Origin: Cupriavidus pauculus
GTDB taxonomy: Bacteria; Pseudomonadota; Gammaproteobacteria; Burkholderiales; Burkholderiaceae
DNA: 64,000 bases
Direction: 5' to 3'
Assembly: GCF_022179805.1 (NCBI RefSeq)
Contig: NZ_BPUO01000006.1
Span: forward strand, 310,001-374,000
Shown here: in pieces, positions 9,059 to 18,886 of the stretch
Position numbering within the stretch: the first letter of the stretch is position 1
Layout: the number at the start of each line of letters is the position of its first letter
Notes under the pieces: generated by a model
Database searches by the model: none
The model's input: the letters and a program-made list of their open reading frames with translations, nothing else
What the model was told of the DNA's origin: nothing
Made by a program: the position numbers and the translations under genes

Positions 9059-9334
9059 ATGGCCCGCATGGTCCATTGCGTCAAACTGAACAAGGAAGCC
9101 GAAGGCCTCGACTTCCCGCCGCTGCCGGGCGACCTCGGCAAGAAGATCTGGCAAAGCGTGTCGAAGGAAGCCTGGGCCGGCTGGCTCAAGCACCAGACCA
9201 TGCTGATCAACGAGAACCGCCTGAACATGGCCGACGTCCGCGCGCGCCAGTACCTGCTCAAGCAGACCGAGAAGTACTTCTTCGGCGAAGGCGCCGACCA
9301 GGCCGTCGGCTACGTGCCGCCGCCGTCCGCCTGA
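9059..9334 (+). CDS. yggX: Fe(II)-trafficking / oxidative damage protection protein YggX
   Basis: The 91-residue protein begins [17 protein letters not shown] and contains [16 protein letters not shown] and a [10 protein letters not shown] segment, which is the full YggX signature; its length is normal for the family. YggX proteins are small cytosolic proteins linked to labile iron handling and protection of Fe-S clusters from oxidants. The conserved Cys is residue 7. A strong ribosome binding site (AAGGAG, 9047-9052) precedes the ATG, and a TACAAT -10-like hexamer lies at 9026-9031. Confidence 0.95.
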   Translation: MARMVHCVKLNKEAEGLDFPPLPGDLGKKIWQSVSKEAWAGWLKHQTMLINENRLNMADVRARQYLLKQTEKYFFGEGADQAVGYVPPPSA

Positions 9335-9349
9335 CGCCTGCCCGCATCG

Positions 9350-9377
9350 CCCCCGGCCGCACTCGCCTGGCCGGGGG
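9350..9377. terminator. GC-rich stem-loop after yggX
   Basis: CCCCCGGCC (9350-9358) pairs perfectly with GGCCGGGGG (9369-9377) around a 10-base loop, 15 bases after the yggX stop. No T-run follows, so it could be a weak terminator or a 3'-end stabilising hairpin. Confidence 0.45.
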
Positions 9378-9524
9378 ATACCGTCCCGTCCGCGGCCGGT
9401 AATCCATGTCGCGCCCGGTCTGGCCCGCGACAATCCATTCTCAGCTACCCTCCCCGCCCCCTACTCTGCGCTGACGCCGGCGCACCGTGCGCCGCGTTCA
9501 CGACCAGCGGAGGCAGGGAAAAAC

Positions 9525-12154
9525 ATGTCAATCGTCTTTGATATCAATGTGGAAAGCGGGGCATCGCAGTGGTACGGCGTGGTGTCGATCACCAACATCC
9601 GTCACAGCAACGGCACCCCAGTCAAGATCAGTTCGTTCCTGGGCCTGAAGTTCCATTCGCCGGCAGCCGTCCAGCCCACCGACTTCAACGTCCAGCTCCA
9701 GCGCCGGGTAGCCACCACGGCCGAGACCGAGAACAGCCAGATCGATGCCCAGATCTGGGACGTCGAGGCCAAGATCCATTTCGAGTCGGCCGTTACCTTC
9801 GTCGCGCAGGACCGCATCACCATCGGCATCAACGGCGACCTGACCGGTGCCGGCGCCAGCGCCTACCTGTCGTCGTTCGCACTGGCCGCCGACGCGCTGC
9901 CCGACACCGATGGCACCGTGCGCGTGCAGACGGCATCCGCGCCCGACCCCGCGCTGTACTCGGTGGCCCAGACCATCACGTTCACGCAGGGCGCCCAGAC
10001 CCATGTGGATACGGTGTCCCCGGGCACCACCACGCCCCTGAAGCTGCCGGCCGGCACCTATGCGGTGTCGGTGTCGCAGTTGTCGAATCACGCCGGCACG
10101 ATCGTGGCCAATGCGCAGGTGTATCCCACCACCATCGTCGTCGGCCCCGGCAGCACCAGCGCGGTCATCGTGAGCTACTCGGCCGCGCAGTACTACGCGT
10201 CGCTCGACGTGACGCTGGCCGCCATGCCGATGCTGGCCAGCGAGGCGCTCGATGTCAGCGTCACGGCCCGCAACACCGGCGAACTGCTGGCCGCGTTCAG
10301 CTCGCCGCCCGGACACACCACGCGGCTGCGCGGCCTGCCGCTGGCCGGCGTGGTGGACGTCAGCATCGCGTCAATAGCGCTGAACAACATGCGCTACACG
10401 TTTGCCTCGAAGTCCGTCACGCTGACCACGACGCTCCAGGACGTGCCGTTCACGTTCGCCGACGTGCAATACGCGCCCGTGGACACCTCCGGCTTTGTCC
10501 CGCTGCCGATTGCCATCACGTCCGACGTGGCCACCACGCTCGACCTGCGCCTGATCGGCCCGGACATGAGCTATCACCAGACGCTGCACGCCGAGAAAGG
10601 TAGCTTCACGCACCGGCTGTACGTGCCGGTGGAGCCGCAGACCTACACGGTGGACGCCCCGGACTTCATCCTCAGCGGCGTGGTCTACAACGTGAACGCA
10701 CCTGACCAACTGACCGTGGCACCAAGCGGCGCCACCAAGCTGAGCATCGAGATCGCGCAGGGTGCCAACCTGAATGTGCGCGGCTTCCCTGACTTCCTGA
10801 GCTTTGGCGGCTGCGCCGACCTGACGCCGGGCAACGCGGCCGACTTCGTGGCGGCGCGCGCGTCGTCGGTGTTCAAGTACGCGGGCTTTGACGGCGCGGG
10901 CGATGCCAACACCTACCTGACCTCGGACAACCAGACCACGGCAACCATCCTGCTGGCGCGCGACGTCGAGCAGCAGATTGGCGGCGGCCACCAGGTACTG
11001 CCGGTGATGGTGTCGTACACCTGCAACCTGTCGCTGGGCGACACCCCGACCCAGCTTGCCAACAAGCAGGGGCTGGCGCACAGCATCGCCAACCTGATCC
11101 TGTCGCTGAACCTGGCCAACCAGCATATCGACGCCCAACACCCGGTGCCGGCCGGCTTCGTGGTCAACCCCGACTTCCTGGGCGCCTGCCAGCAGGGTGG
11201 TTTCGCCCCACCTATGCGATGCCGGTACGCGAGCCGCTGCGCATGGCGCTGGACCACTGGGGCGTGACCGCCACCATCCCCGACCATATCGAGGAAAACA
11301 TTCGCGGGTACGTGGCAGCCGTGAACTGGCTGATCCGCACCGTGGCGCCGACCGGCACGTTCGGCTGGCAGGTCAACCTGTGGGGCGTGGGAGCGTCGGA
11401 GTGGATCTACGCCTCGGGCGACGAACCCACGCGCAACGCGCGGGAAACCGCCGCCTACATCCGGGCCATGCGCGTCCACGAAGGTCCCGACGTGCCTGAT
11501 TTCCTGGCCGTGGACCGCTACGAGGCCGACGACTTCACGATCCGCAGCTATGCCAACGGCTACTGCTACTGGACGCACGAGTGGGAGCGCTTCTACGATT
11601 TCTGCGCCGAACTGAGCCGCGACCTGAAATTCCCGATCATGCCGTGGCAGATCCCGGCCAGCCACGCGCCGCTGGCGTCGGACCCGGTCAACGCCAACTT
11701 CGACACCCAGAACTGGGGTACCGGCGGCACGTACATCTTTGGCGATCCGGCCATCGGCACGAACTATCACAACATCCACCCGAACATCATCGCGCTGCGC
11801 TTTCCCACGGCCTTCCACTGGGCCATGGGCGAGACGGCCGAGGGCATGTTCAAGCGGTCGGAGCCATTCGACGTCAACGTGCCGGCCTACGGCGACTTCC
11901 CGTTCCGTGGCATTTTTACGATGCTGCTGGGTGGCGGCGCCACGACCGGCATCATCTCCACCGTGGGCGACGACACATCGTTCGTGCGCGACAAGCTCAA
12001 CGCCTACATGGATCACCCGCTGTCGTTCGGCGACGACGCGGTCACGGCATGCGAGCCGCAAGCGCTGCGCCGGCCACGCCGCCAGCGTCCGGCCCAGGAA
12101 CCGTGCGCCGATCAACGCCGCGCCCGGCACGTGCGGAAGTGCCAATGCAAGTAG
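9525..12154 (+). pseudogene. Large unrecognised protein gene (beta-sandwich plus possible TIM-barrel enzyme), frameshifted
   Basis: Two overlapping plus frames look like one gene: 9525-11267 (about 560 meaningful residues) and a second frame from about 11201 to 12154. The first frame degenerates into Arg/Cys/Trp-rich residues after QQGGF, while the second is protein-like from FRPTYAMPVREPLRM. Loss of one base near 11200 would explain this. The N-terminal 400 residues are rich in beta strands with Thr and Val; the later part (VMVSYTCNLS, GFVVNPDFLG, YCYWTHEWERFYDF) alternates strands and helices like a TIM-barrel glycosidase. No signal peptide is visible, and no family was recognised. The last 35 residues are Arg-rich and may mark another frame error. 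Sequencing error cannot be excluded. Confidence 0.5.
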
Positions 12155-12161
12155 CCGCAAT

Positions 12162-12175
12162 TTGATGTAGATCAT
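12162..12175 (+). promoter_or_regulatory. FNR/Anr/Dnr-type box upstream of narK1
   Basis: TTGATGTAGATCAT matches the consensus TTGAT-N4-ATCAA at nine of ten specified positions. It lies 181 bases before the narK1 start, in the gap that precedes the whole nar operon. CRP/FNR-family regulators bind such sites and activate denitrification genes at low oxygen or with nitric oxide. Which family member acts here cannot be told. Confidence 0.7.
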
Positions 12176-12227
12176 TTCCGCAGGCAAGGCGCCTGGATCC
12201 GTTGCCCCACGACGCCCGCCACCCGGG

Positions 12228-12261
12228 CCTATGCCGATCGAACTAGTTCGGTCGGCATAGG
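12228..12261. promoter_or_regulatory. 34-bp near-perfect palindrome in the nar promoter region
   Basis: The outer arms CCTATGCCGA (12228-12237) and TCGGCATAGG (12252-12261) are exact reverse complements. The core CGAACTAGTTCG (12239-12250) is itself a perfect palindrome on the same centre, and only the pair 12238/12251 mismatches. It lies about 53 bp downstream of the FNR-type box and 95 bp before narK1. It has no T-run, so a terminator is unlikely; an operator or an mRNA leader hairpin is more plausible. It does not match NarL heptamers. Confidence 0.55.
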
Positions 12262-12356
12262 TCAGCCCCACCCGGCTTCTCCCGCCGGCGAATAGTCGGC
12301 GCGACGCCACAGGCCTACTCTGGCATCACTCTCCAAAGTGACTCCGGAACCCGGCC

Positions 12357-13664
12357 ATGGCCACTGCAACCCACCCCTCCCACACCCCGGACGCGGTACC
12401 TCCCGGGGCCTGGACCACCCTCTGGTCCAGCACGTTCGCCTTCACCATCTGCTTTGCCGTCTGGATGATGTTTGCCGTGCTCGGCATTCCGCTCAAGAAC
12501 GAGCTTGGCCTCAATGACACCGAATTCGGCCTGCTGGCCGCCACGCCGGTGCTCAGCGGGTCGCTGATCCGCGTGCCGCTGGGCATCTGGACCGACCGCT
12601 ACGGCGGCCGCGTGGTGTTCTTCGTGCTGATGCTGCTGACGGTCATCCCCATCTGGCTGATTTCCTACGTGCACACGTTCTGGCAACTGCTGGTGCTGGG
12701 GCTGTTCGTCGGCCTGGCGGGTGGGTCGTTCTCGGTGGGCACGCCCTACGTGGCACGCTGGTTCCCGAAGTCGCGCCAGGGGTTGGCGATGGGCATCTTC
12801 GGCGCCGGCAACTCGGGCGCGGCGCTGACCAAGTTCGTGGCGCCGGTGCTGATCCTGGCCTTCGGCACCTGGGAAATCGTGCCCAAGGTGTATTCGGTGG
12901 CGATGCTGGTCACCGCCGTCGTGTTCTGGGTGTTCTCGCGCAGCAATCCGGCGCACCGCGTCGGTTCGGGCACGAGCTTCCGCGCCCAGCTTGCCGTGAT
13001 GCGCGACCCGCGCGTGTGGCGCTACTCGCAGTACTACTCGGTGGTGTTTGGCGGCTACGTGGCGCTGGCGCTGTGGATGACCAAGTACTACATCGGCGAG
13101 TACGGCTTCGACATCAAGATCGCCGCGTTCCTGGCCGCCTGCTTCTCATTGCCCGGCGGCGTGCTGCGCGCCATCGGCGGCTGGATCTCGGACCGCTACG
13201 GCGCCCATCGCACCACGTGGTGGGTGATGTGGATCAGCTGGGTGGCTTTCTTCCTGCTCAGCTACCCGAAGACCGACTTCGTGATCCACACCGTCAACGG
13301 CCCGCAGAGCTTTCATATCGCACTGACCCCGACGCTGTTCACGATCCTGATGTTCGTGGTGGGCATTGCCTTCGCCATCGGCAAGGCATCGGTCTTCAAG
13401 TTCATCTCGAACGATTTCTCGCACAACATCGGCGCGGTGTCCGGCGTGGTGGGCCTGGCCGGCGGCCTGGGCGGCTTTGTGCTGCCGATCATGTTCGGCG
13501 CGCTGGCCGACCTGACCGGCATCCGCAGCAGCTGCTTCATGTTGATGTACGGCACCGTCTGCGTGAGCCTGGTCTGGATGCACTACAGCCACCGCGCGGA
13601 GCAACGGCGCACACACGCCGCGCCGGAGGCCATCGCCAGACCCGAGGCCGCGCAGCCCGCCTGA
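12357..13664 (+). CDS. narK1: NarK1-type nitrate/nitrite MFS transporter
   Basis: The 435-residue protein has about 12 hydrophobic segments. It carries the two glycine-rich nitrate signature regions of the nitrate/nitrite porter family: GIFGAGNSGAALTKF (first half) and GVVGLAGGLGGFVLPIMFG (second half). An MFS loop motif, IWTDRYGGR, follows helix 2. Type 1 NarK proteins are usually proton-driven nitrate importers in the inner membrane. It is the first gene of the nar operon and is followed after 36 bp by a second transporter. The ATG at 12357 gives the normal family N-terminus; no strong ribosome binding site is visible. Confidence 0.9.
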   Translation: MATATHPSHTPDAVPPGAWTTLWSSTFAFTICFAVWMMFAVLGIPLKNELGLNDTEFGLLAATPVLSGSLIRVPLGIWTDRYGGRVVFFVLMLLTVIPIWLISYVHTFWQLLVLGLFVGLAGGSFSVGTPYVARWFPKSRQGLAMGIFGAGNSGAALTKFVAPVLILAFGTWEIVPKVYSVAMLVTAVVFWVFSRSNPAHRVGSGTSFRAQLAVMRDPRVWRYSQYYSVVFGGYVALALWMTKYYIGEYGFDIKIAAFLAACFSLPGGVLRAIGGWISDRYGAHRTTWWVMWISWVAFFLLSYPKTDFVIHTVNGPQSFHIALTPTLFTILMFVVGIAFAIGKASVFKFISNDFSHNIGAVSGVVGLAGGLGGFVLPIMFGALADLTGIRSSCFMLMYGTVCVSLVWMHYSHRAEQRRTHAAPEAIARPEAAQPA

Positions 13665-13700
13665 CGTCGCATTCCCACTGATTTCCATCTCTCGCACATC

Positions 13701-15086
13701 ATGACCAGTACCGTACTGACCCGCTGGGAGCCCGAGAACGCGGCTTTCTGGCGTTCTCACGGCGAACGTATCGCCTACCGCAACCTCTGGATTTCGATTC
13801 CCGCGCTGATGCTGGCATTCGTGATCTGGATGCTCTGGAGCGTGGTGGCCGTCAACCTGGACCGCGCCGGCTTCCAGTTCACCAAGAACCAGCTCTTCTG
13901 GCTGACCGCCCTGCCGGCACTGTCCGGCGCCACGCTGCGCATCTTCTATTCGTTCCTGGTGCCGGTGTTCGGCGGCCGGCGCTTCACGGCCATTTCCACG
14001 GCGTTGCTGCTGATTCCGGCGATCGGCATGGGCGTGGCGCTGCGCGACCCGTCCACGAGCTACCCGACGCTGCTGGTGCTGGCCCTGCTCTGCGGGCTGG
14101 GCGGTGCCAACTTCAGCTCGTCGATGGCCAATATCAGCTTCTTCTTCCCGAAGGCCAAGAAGGGCCTGGCCACGGGCCTGAACGCCGGCATCGGCAATCT
14201 TGGCGTTTCGGTGGTGCAGTTCGTCACCCCGCTGGTGGTATCGCTGGCCGTGTTCGGCACGCTCGCCGGCGAGTCGCAGACCTACCAGGCCGCCGGCGCC
14301 ACGCAGAACCTGTGGCTGCAGAACGCCGGATTCGTCTGGGTGCCGTTCATCGTGGTGTCGGCGCTGGCCGCCTGGTTCGGCATGAACGATATCGCCGATG
14401 CGCGCGCGTCGTTTGCCGAGCAGGCCGTGATCTTCCAGCGCAAGCACAACTGGCTGATGTGCTTGCTCTACATCGGCACGTTCGGCTCGTTCATCGGATT
14501 CTCGGCCGGCCTGGCGCTGCTGACCAAGGGCCAGTTCCCCGGCATCAACCCCACCGCCTACGCGTTCCTGGGGCCGCTGGTGGGCGCCCTGACCCGCCCG
14601 GTCGGCGGCTGGATCTCAGACAAGGTCGGCGGTGCGCGCGTCACGCTGTGGACCTTCATCGGCATGATCGCCGCCGTCTGCGCCGTGCTGGCCGCCCTGC
14701 CCCATGACGGACAGCCGGGCAACTTCCAGGCATTCCTGGGCGCGTTCATCGTGCTGTTCGCGCTGACCGGCATCGGCAATGGATCGACGTTCCGGATGAT
14801 CCCCGTGATCTTCCTGACCGAGCGCCAGCGCGCCGCCGCCGGCCGTGGCGATGCCGCGCAGAAGCAGGCGCTGCAGGACGCCGGCAAGGAATCGGCCGCC
14901 GTGCTGGGCTTCTCGGGTGCCATCGGTGCCTACGGCGGCTTCTTCATTCCCAAGAGCTTTGGCACGTCGCTGGAGATGACCGGCTCGCCCGACGCCGCGC
15001 TCTACTGCTTCATCGCCTTCTATCTCAGTTGTGTACTCGTGACCTGGTGGTACTACGCGCGCCGTAACGCCCCCATGCCGTGCTGA
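13701..15086 (+). CDS. narK2: NarK2-type nitrate/nitrite MFS transporter
   Basis: The 461-residue multi-pass protein has the glycine-rich nitrate signatures GLNAGIGNLGVSVVQF (first half) and GFSGAIGAYGGFFIPKSFG (second half). Its N-terminus (WEPENAAFWRSHGERIAYRN) is typical of type 2 proteins, which usually exchange nitrate for nitrite across the inner membrane. The pair narK1-narK2 directly upstream of narG is a standard denitrifier arrangement: one imports nitrate to start respiration, the other keeps it running and exports nitrite. In some relatives the two are fused as one polypeptide; here they are separate genes. Confidence 0.9.
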   Translation: MTSTVLTRWEPENAAFWRSHGERIAYRNLWISIPALMLAFVIWMLWSVVAVNLDRAGFQFTKNQLFWLTALPALSGATLRIFYSFLVPVFGGRRFTAISTALLLIPAIGMGVALRDPSTSYPTLLVLALLCGLGGANFSSSMANISFFFPKAKKGLATGLNAGIGNLGVSVVQFVTPLVVSLAVFGTLAGESQTYQAAGATQNLWLQNAGFVWVPFIVVSALAAWFGMNDIADARASFAEQAVIFQRKHNWLMCLLYIGTFGSFIGFSAGLALLTKGQFPGINPTAYAFLGPLVGALTRPVGGWISDKVGGARVTLWTFIGMIAAVCAVLAALPHDGQPGNFQAFLGAFIVLFALTGIGNGSTFRMIPVIFLTERQRAAAGRGDAAQKQALQDAGKESAAVLGFSGAIGAYGGFFIPKSFGTSLEMTGSPDAALYCFIAFYLSCVLVTWWYYARRNAPMPC

Positions 15087-15127
15087 CTTTGGCGGCACCC
15101 CACAAAAGCAAGCGGAGAACATAAGAA

Positions 15128-18100
15128 ATGTCTCATTTTCTGGATCGACTGAAGTTCCTTTCGCGCGTGAAGTCCACGTATGCGGATGGCCACGGTGCGG
15201 TAGTCAACGAAGACCGCCAGTGGGAAAACAGCTACCGCGCCCGCTGGCAGCACGACAAGATCGTGCGCTCCACGCACGGCGTGAACTGCACGGGCTCGTG
15301 CTCCTGGAAGGTGTACGTCAAGAACGGCCTGATCACCTGGGAAACCCAGCAGACCGACTACCCGCGCACCCGCCCCGACCTGCCCAACCACGAACCGCGC
15401 GGCTGCCCGCGTGGCGCTTCCTATAGCTGGTACGTCTATTCGGCCCAGCGCGTGAAGTACCCGATGATCCGGGGCCGGCTGATGGAGATGTGGCGCGAGG
15501 CGCGCCAGACCATGGACCCCATCGCCGCGTGGAAATCGATCAGCGAAGACCCTGAAAAGGCCCAGCGCTACAAGAGCGTGCGCGGCCAGGGCGGCTTCGT
15601 GCGCGCCGACTGGAACACCGCCACCGAGATCATTGCCGCCGCCAACGCCTACACGGTCAAGCAATATGGCCCCGACCGCGTGATCGGATTTTCGCCAATT
15701 CCGGCCATGTCGATGGTGTCGTACGCGGCTGGCGCGCGCTATCTGAGCCTGATCGGCGGCGCCTGCCTGTCGTTCTATGACTGGTACTGCGACCTGCCGC
15801 CCGCCAGCCCGCAGATCTGGGGCGAACAGACCGACGTGCCAGAGTCGGCCGACTGGTACAACAGCACCTACCTGATGGTCTGGGGCTCGAACGTGCCGCA
15901 GACGCGTACGCCTGACGCGCACTTCTACACCGAGGTGCGCTACAAGGGCACCAAGACCGTGGCCGTGTCGTCGGACTTCGGCGAAATGGTCAAGTTCGGT
16001 GATATCTGGCTGGCACCGAAGCAAGGCACCGATGCCGCGCTGGCCATGGCCATGGGCCACGTGGTGCTCAAGGAATTCCACACCACGGCGCGCTCGTCCT
16101 ACTTCCGCGACTACATCAAGCAGTACACCGACATGCCGATGCTGGTGCTGCTGCGCGACCAGGACGGCACGCTGGTGCCCGACCACTTCCTGCGCGCCTC
16201 GCACCTGGACGGCAACCTGGACCAGGCCAACCATCCGGAATGGAAGACGCTGGTCATCGACCACGCCACTGGCGAGATCGTGGCGCCCAACGGCTCCATC
16301 GGCTTCCGCTGGGGCGAGGCCGCGCACGATAACGGCGCCAAGGTTGGCCGCTGGAACCTGGAGATGAAGGACGGCGGCAGCGGACGCGCCATCGATCCGC
16401 GCCTGTCGCTGATCGGCGATGAGGCGGAAGTAGCCGAGGTGGGCTTCCCGTACTTCGGCGGCGAACACGACGCGCTGCTCAAGCGCCGCGTGCCGGTGCG
16501 CAGCCTGACGCTGGCCGACGGCACCGTGGTACAAGTGGCCACGGTCTACGACCTGCAGATGGCCAACTACGGCGTGGACCAGGGCCTGGGCGGCCCGAAC
16601 GTGGCCACATCGCTCGACGACGACGTGCCCTACACCCCCGCCTGGCAGGAAAAGCACACATCGGTGCCGCGTCATCTGGTGATCCAGGTGGCTCGCGAGT
16701 TTGCTGACAACGCCGACCGTACGCAGGGCAAGAGCATGGTCATCGTGGGCGCGGCGCTGAACCACTGGTACCACAACGACATGATCTACCGCGGCATCAT
16801 CAACCTGCTGATGATGTGCGGCTGCGTGGGCAAGAGCGGCGGCGGCTGGGCCCATTACGTGGGCCAGGAAAAGCTGCGTCCGCAGTTCGGCTGGGCACCG
16901 CTGGCGTTTGCGTCCGACTGGTCGCGCCCGCCGCGCCATATGAACGGCACGTCGTTCTTCTACAGCCACACGAGCCAGTGGCGCCACGAGAAGCTGGGCG
17001 TCGACGAGATCCTCTCGCCTACCGCCGACATGCGGCGCTACGACAAGATGTCGCTGCTCGACCTGAATGCCAAGTCCGAGCGCATGGGCTGGCTGCCATC
17101 GGCACCGCAACTGGGCCGCAACCCGCTGGACGTGGTGGCCGACGCCCGCGCGGCCGGCAAGGACCCGGTGGCCCACACCGTCGAGCAACTGAAGTCCGGC
17201 GCGCTGCAGTTTGCCTGCGATGACCCCGACAACCCGGCCAACTTCCCGCGCAACATGTTCGTCTGGCGCTCGAACATCCTGGGCAGCTCGGGCAAGGGCC
17301 ACGAGTACTTCCTCAAGTACCTGCTGGGCACGCAGAACGCCGTTTTCGGCGACGAGAACGATGCGATCAAGCCCACCGAGGTGACCGTGCGCCCCGCCGC
17401 CGAGGGCAAGCTCGACCTGCTGACCGTGCTGGACTTCCGCATGAGCACCACCTGCCTGTACGGCGACATCGTGCTGCCCACGGCCACCTGGTACGAAAAG
17501 GACGACCTGAACACGTCCGACATGCACCCGTTCATCCACCCGCTGTCCGAAGCCGTGCAGCCGCTGTGGGAAAGCAAGACCGACTGGGAAATCTACAAGG
17601 TCATCGCGAAGAAGTTCACCGAGCTGGCCGGCCCGTACCTGGGCACCCGTGAAGACCTGGTCTGCACGCCGCTGCTGCACGACACCCCGGGCGAGCTGGG
17701 CCAACCGTTCGAGCCGAAGGACTGGAAGCACGGCGAGTGCGACCTGATCCCAGGCAAGACCGCGCCGTCGATGGTCGTGGTGGAGCGCAACTACGCCGAC
17801 ATCTACAAGAAGTTCACGTCGATCGGACCCCTGCTGGACAAGATGGGCAACGGCGGCAAGGGCATCAACTGGGATACGAAGCACGAGGTGCACGAGATCG
17901 GTCACCTGAGCAAGACCGTGACCGAGCCGGGCGTCAGCTACGGCCGGCCACGCCTGGAAACGGCCATCGACGCCGCCGAGATGATCCTGACGTTCGCGCC
18001 GGAAACCAACGGCCACGTCGCGGTGAAGGCATGGGAGTCGCTCTCGAAGATCACGGGCCGCGACCACACCCACCTGGCCGTGGGCCGCGAGCACGACAAG

Positions 18101-18886
18101 ATCCGCTTCCGCGACGTGCAGGCGCAACCGCGCAAGATCATCTCCGCGCCGACGTGGTCGGGCCTCGAATCGGAGGAAGTCAGCTACAACGCCGGCTACA
18201 CCAACGTGCACGAGCTGATTCCATGGCGCACGCTGACTGGCCGCCAGCAGTTCTACCAGGACCACCGCTGGATGCTGGACTTTGGCGAAGGTGCGTGCGT
18301 CTACAAGCCGGCCATCGACACCAAGACGGTCAGCCCGATGCTGGGCCGCAAGCCCAACGGCAACCCGGAACTGGTGCTGAACTGGATCACGCCGCACCAG
18401 AAGTGGGGCATCCACTCCACGTACTCGGACAACCTGCGCATGCTCACGCTGTCGCGCGGCGGCCCGCACGTCTGGATCTCGGAGACCGAAGCCAAGGCCA
18501 ATGGCATCCGCGACAACGACTGGGTGGAGGTGTTCAACGTCAACGGCACCCTCACGGCCCGGGTAGTGGTATCGCAGCGCGTGCCGCAAGGCATGTGCCT
18601 GATGTATCACGCACAGGAAAAAATCGTCAATGTGCCAGGTGCGGAAACCAGCGGCATGCGCGGCGGTATCCACAACTCGGTCACGCGCGCCGTGACCAAG
18701 CCCACGCACATGATCGGCGGCTATGCGCAGCTGGCCTACGGCTTCAACTACTACGGCACGGTTGGCAGCAATCGCGACGAATTCGTGATTCTTCGCAAGA
18801 TGAACAAGGTGGACTGGCTGGAAGGTCCGCGAAAAGAAGAACCCTCCCCGCAAAACAAGGCAAAGACTGAAGGAGCATGGCAATGA
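15128..18886 (+). CDS. narG: Respiratory nitrate reductase alpha subunit
   Basis: The 1252-residue length matches NarG. This is the molybdenum bis-MGD catalytic subunit that reduces nitrate to nitrite on the cytoplasmic face of the membrane. The FS0 [4Fe-4S] ligands are visible as His50, Cys54, Cys58 and Cys93 in STHGVNCTGSC and RGCPRGASYSWY. The segment DWYCDLPPASP (218-228) carries the aspartate that ligates Mo. No Tat twin-arginine export signal is visible, as expected for the cytoplasmic Nar enzyme. A GGAGA ribosome binding site lies about 12 bases before the start. The stop overlaps the narH start. Confidence 0.98.
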   Translation: MSHFLDRLKFLSRVKSTYADGHGAVVNEDRQWENSYRARWQHDKIVRSTHGVNCTGSCSWKVYVKNGLITWETQQTDYPRTRPDLPNHEPRGCPRGASYSWYVYSAQRVKYPMIRGRLMEMWREARQTMDPIAAWKSISEDPEKAQRYKSVRGQGGFVRADWNTATEIIAAANAYTVKQYGPDRVIGFSPIPAMSMVSYAAGARYLSLIGGACLSFYDWYCDLPPASPQIWGEQTDVPESADWYNSTYLMVWGSNVPQTRTPDAHFYTEVRYKGTKTVAVSSDFGEMVKFGDIWLAPKQGTDAALAMAMGHVVLKEFHTTARSSYFRDYIKQYTDMPMLVLLRDQDGTLVPDHFLRASHLDGNLDQANHPEWKTLVIDHATGEIVAPNGSIGFRWGEAAHDNGAKVGRWNLEMKDGGSGRAIDPRLSLIGDEAEVAEVGFPYFGGEHDALLKRRVPVRSLTLADGTVVQVATVYDLQMANYGVDQGLGGPNVATSLDDDVPYTPAWQEKHTSVPRHLVIQVAREFADNADRTQGKSMVIVGAALNHWYHNDMIYRGIINLLMMCGCVGKSGGGWAHYVGQEKLRPQFGWAPLAFASDWSRPPRHMNGTSFFYSHTSQWRHEKLGVDEILSPTADMRRYDKMSLLDLNAKSERMGWLPSAPQLGRNPLDVVADARAAGKDPVAHTVEQLKSGALQFACDDPDNPANFPRNMFVWRSNILGSSGKGHEYFLKYLLGTQNAVFGDENDAIKPTEVTVRPAAEGKLDLLTVLDFRMSTTCLYGDIVLPTATWYEKDDLNTSDMHPFIHPLSEAVQPLWESKTDWEIYKVIAKKFTELAGPYLGTREDLVCTPLLHDTPGELGQPFEPKDWKHGECDLIPGKTAPSMVVVERNYADIYKKFTSIGPLLDKMGNGGKGINWDTKHEVHEIGHLSKTVTEPGVSYGRPRLETAIDAAEMILTFAPETNGHVAVKAWESLSKITGRDHTHLAVGREHDKIRFRDVQAQPRKIISAPTWSGLESEEVSYNAGYTNVHELIPWRTLTGRQQFYQDHRWMLDFGEGACVYKPAIDTKTVSPMLGRKPNGNPELVLNWITPHQKWGIHSTYSDNLRMLTLSRGGPHVWISETEAKANGIRDNDWVEVFNVNGTLTARVVVSQRVPQGMCLMYHAQEKIVNVPGAETSGMRGGIHNSVTRAVTKPTHMIGGYAQLAYGFNYYGTVGSNRDEFVILRKMNKVDWLEGPRKEEPSPQNKAKTEGAWQ

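Noticed and set aside
12228..12261. Palindrome as a pair of NarL heptamers
   Set aside because: No TACYYMT-like heptamer with 7-2-7 spacing is present in it.
10913..12310. Minus-strand open frame opposite the broken gene, with a hydrophobic stretch
   Set aside because: The plus-strand frames show better protein character (regular strands, aromatic clusters), so this was treated as a shadow.
15053..18883. A 1276-codon minus-strand open frame
   Set aside because: It mirrors narG almost exactly and its residues (His, Val, Ala, Arg runs) look like an antisense frame.
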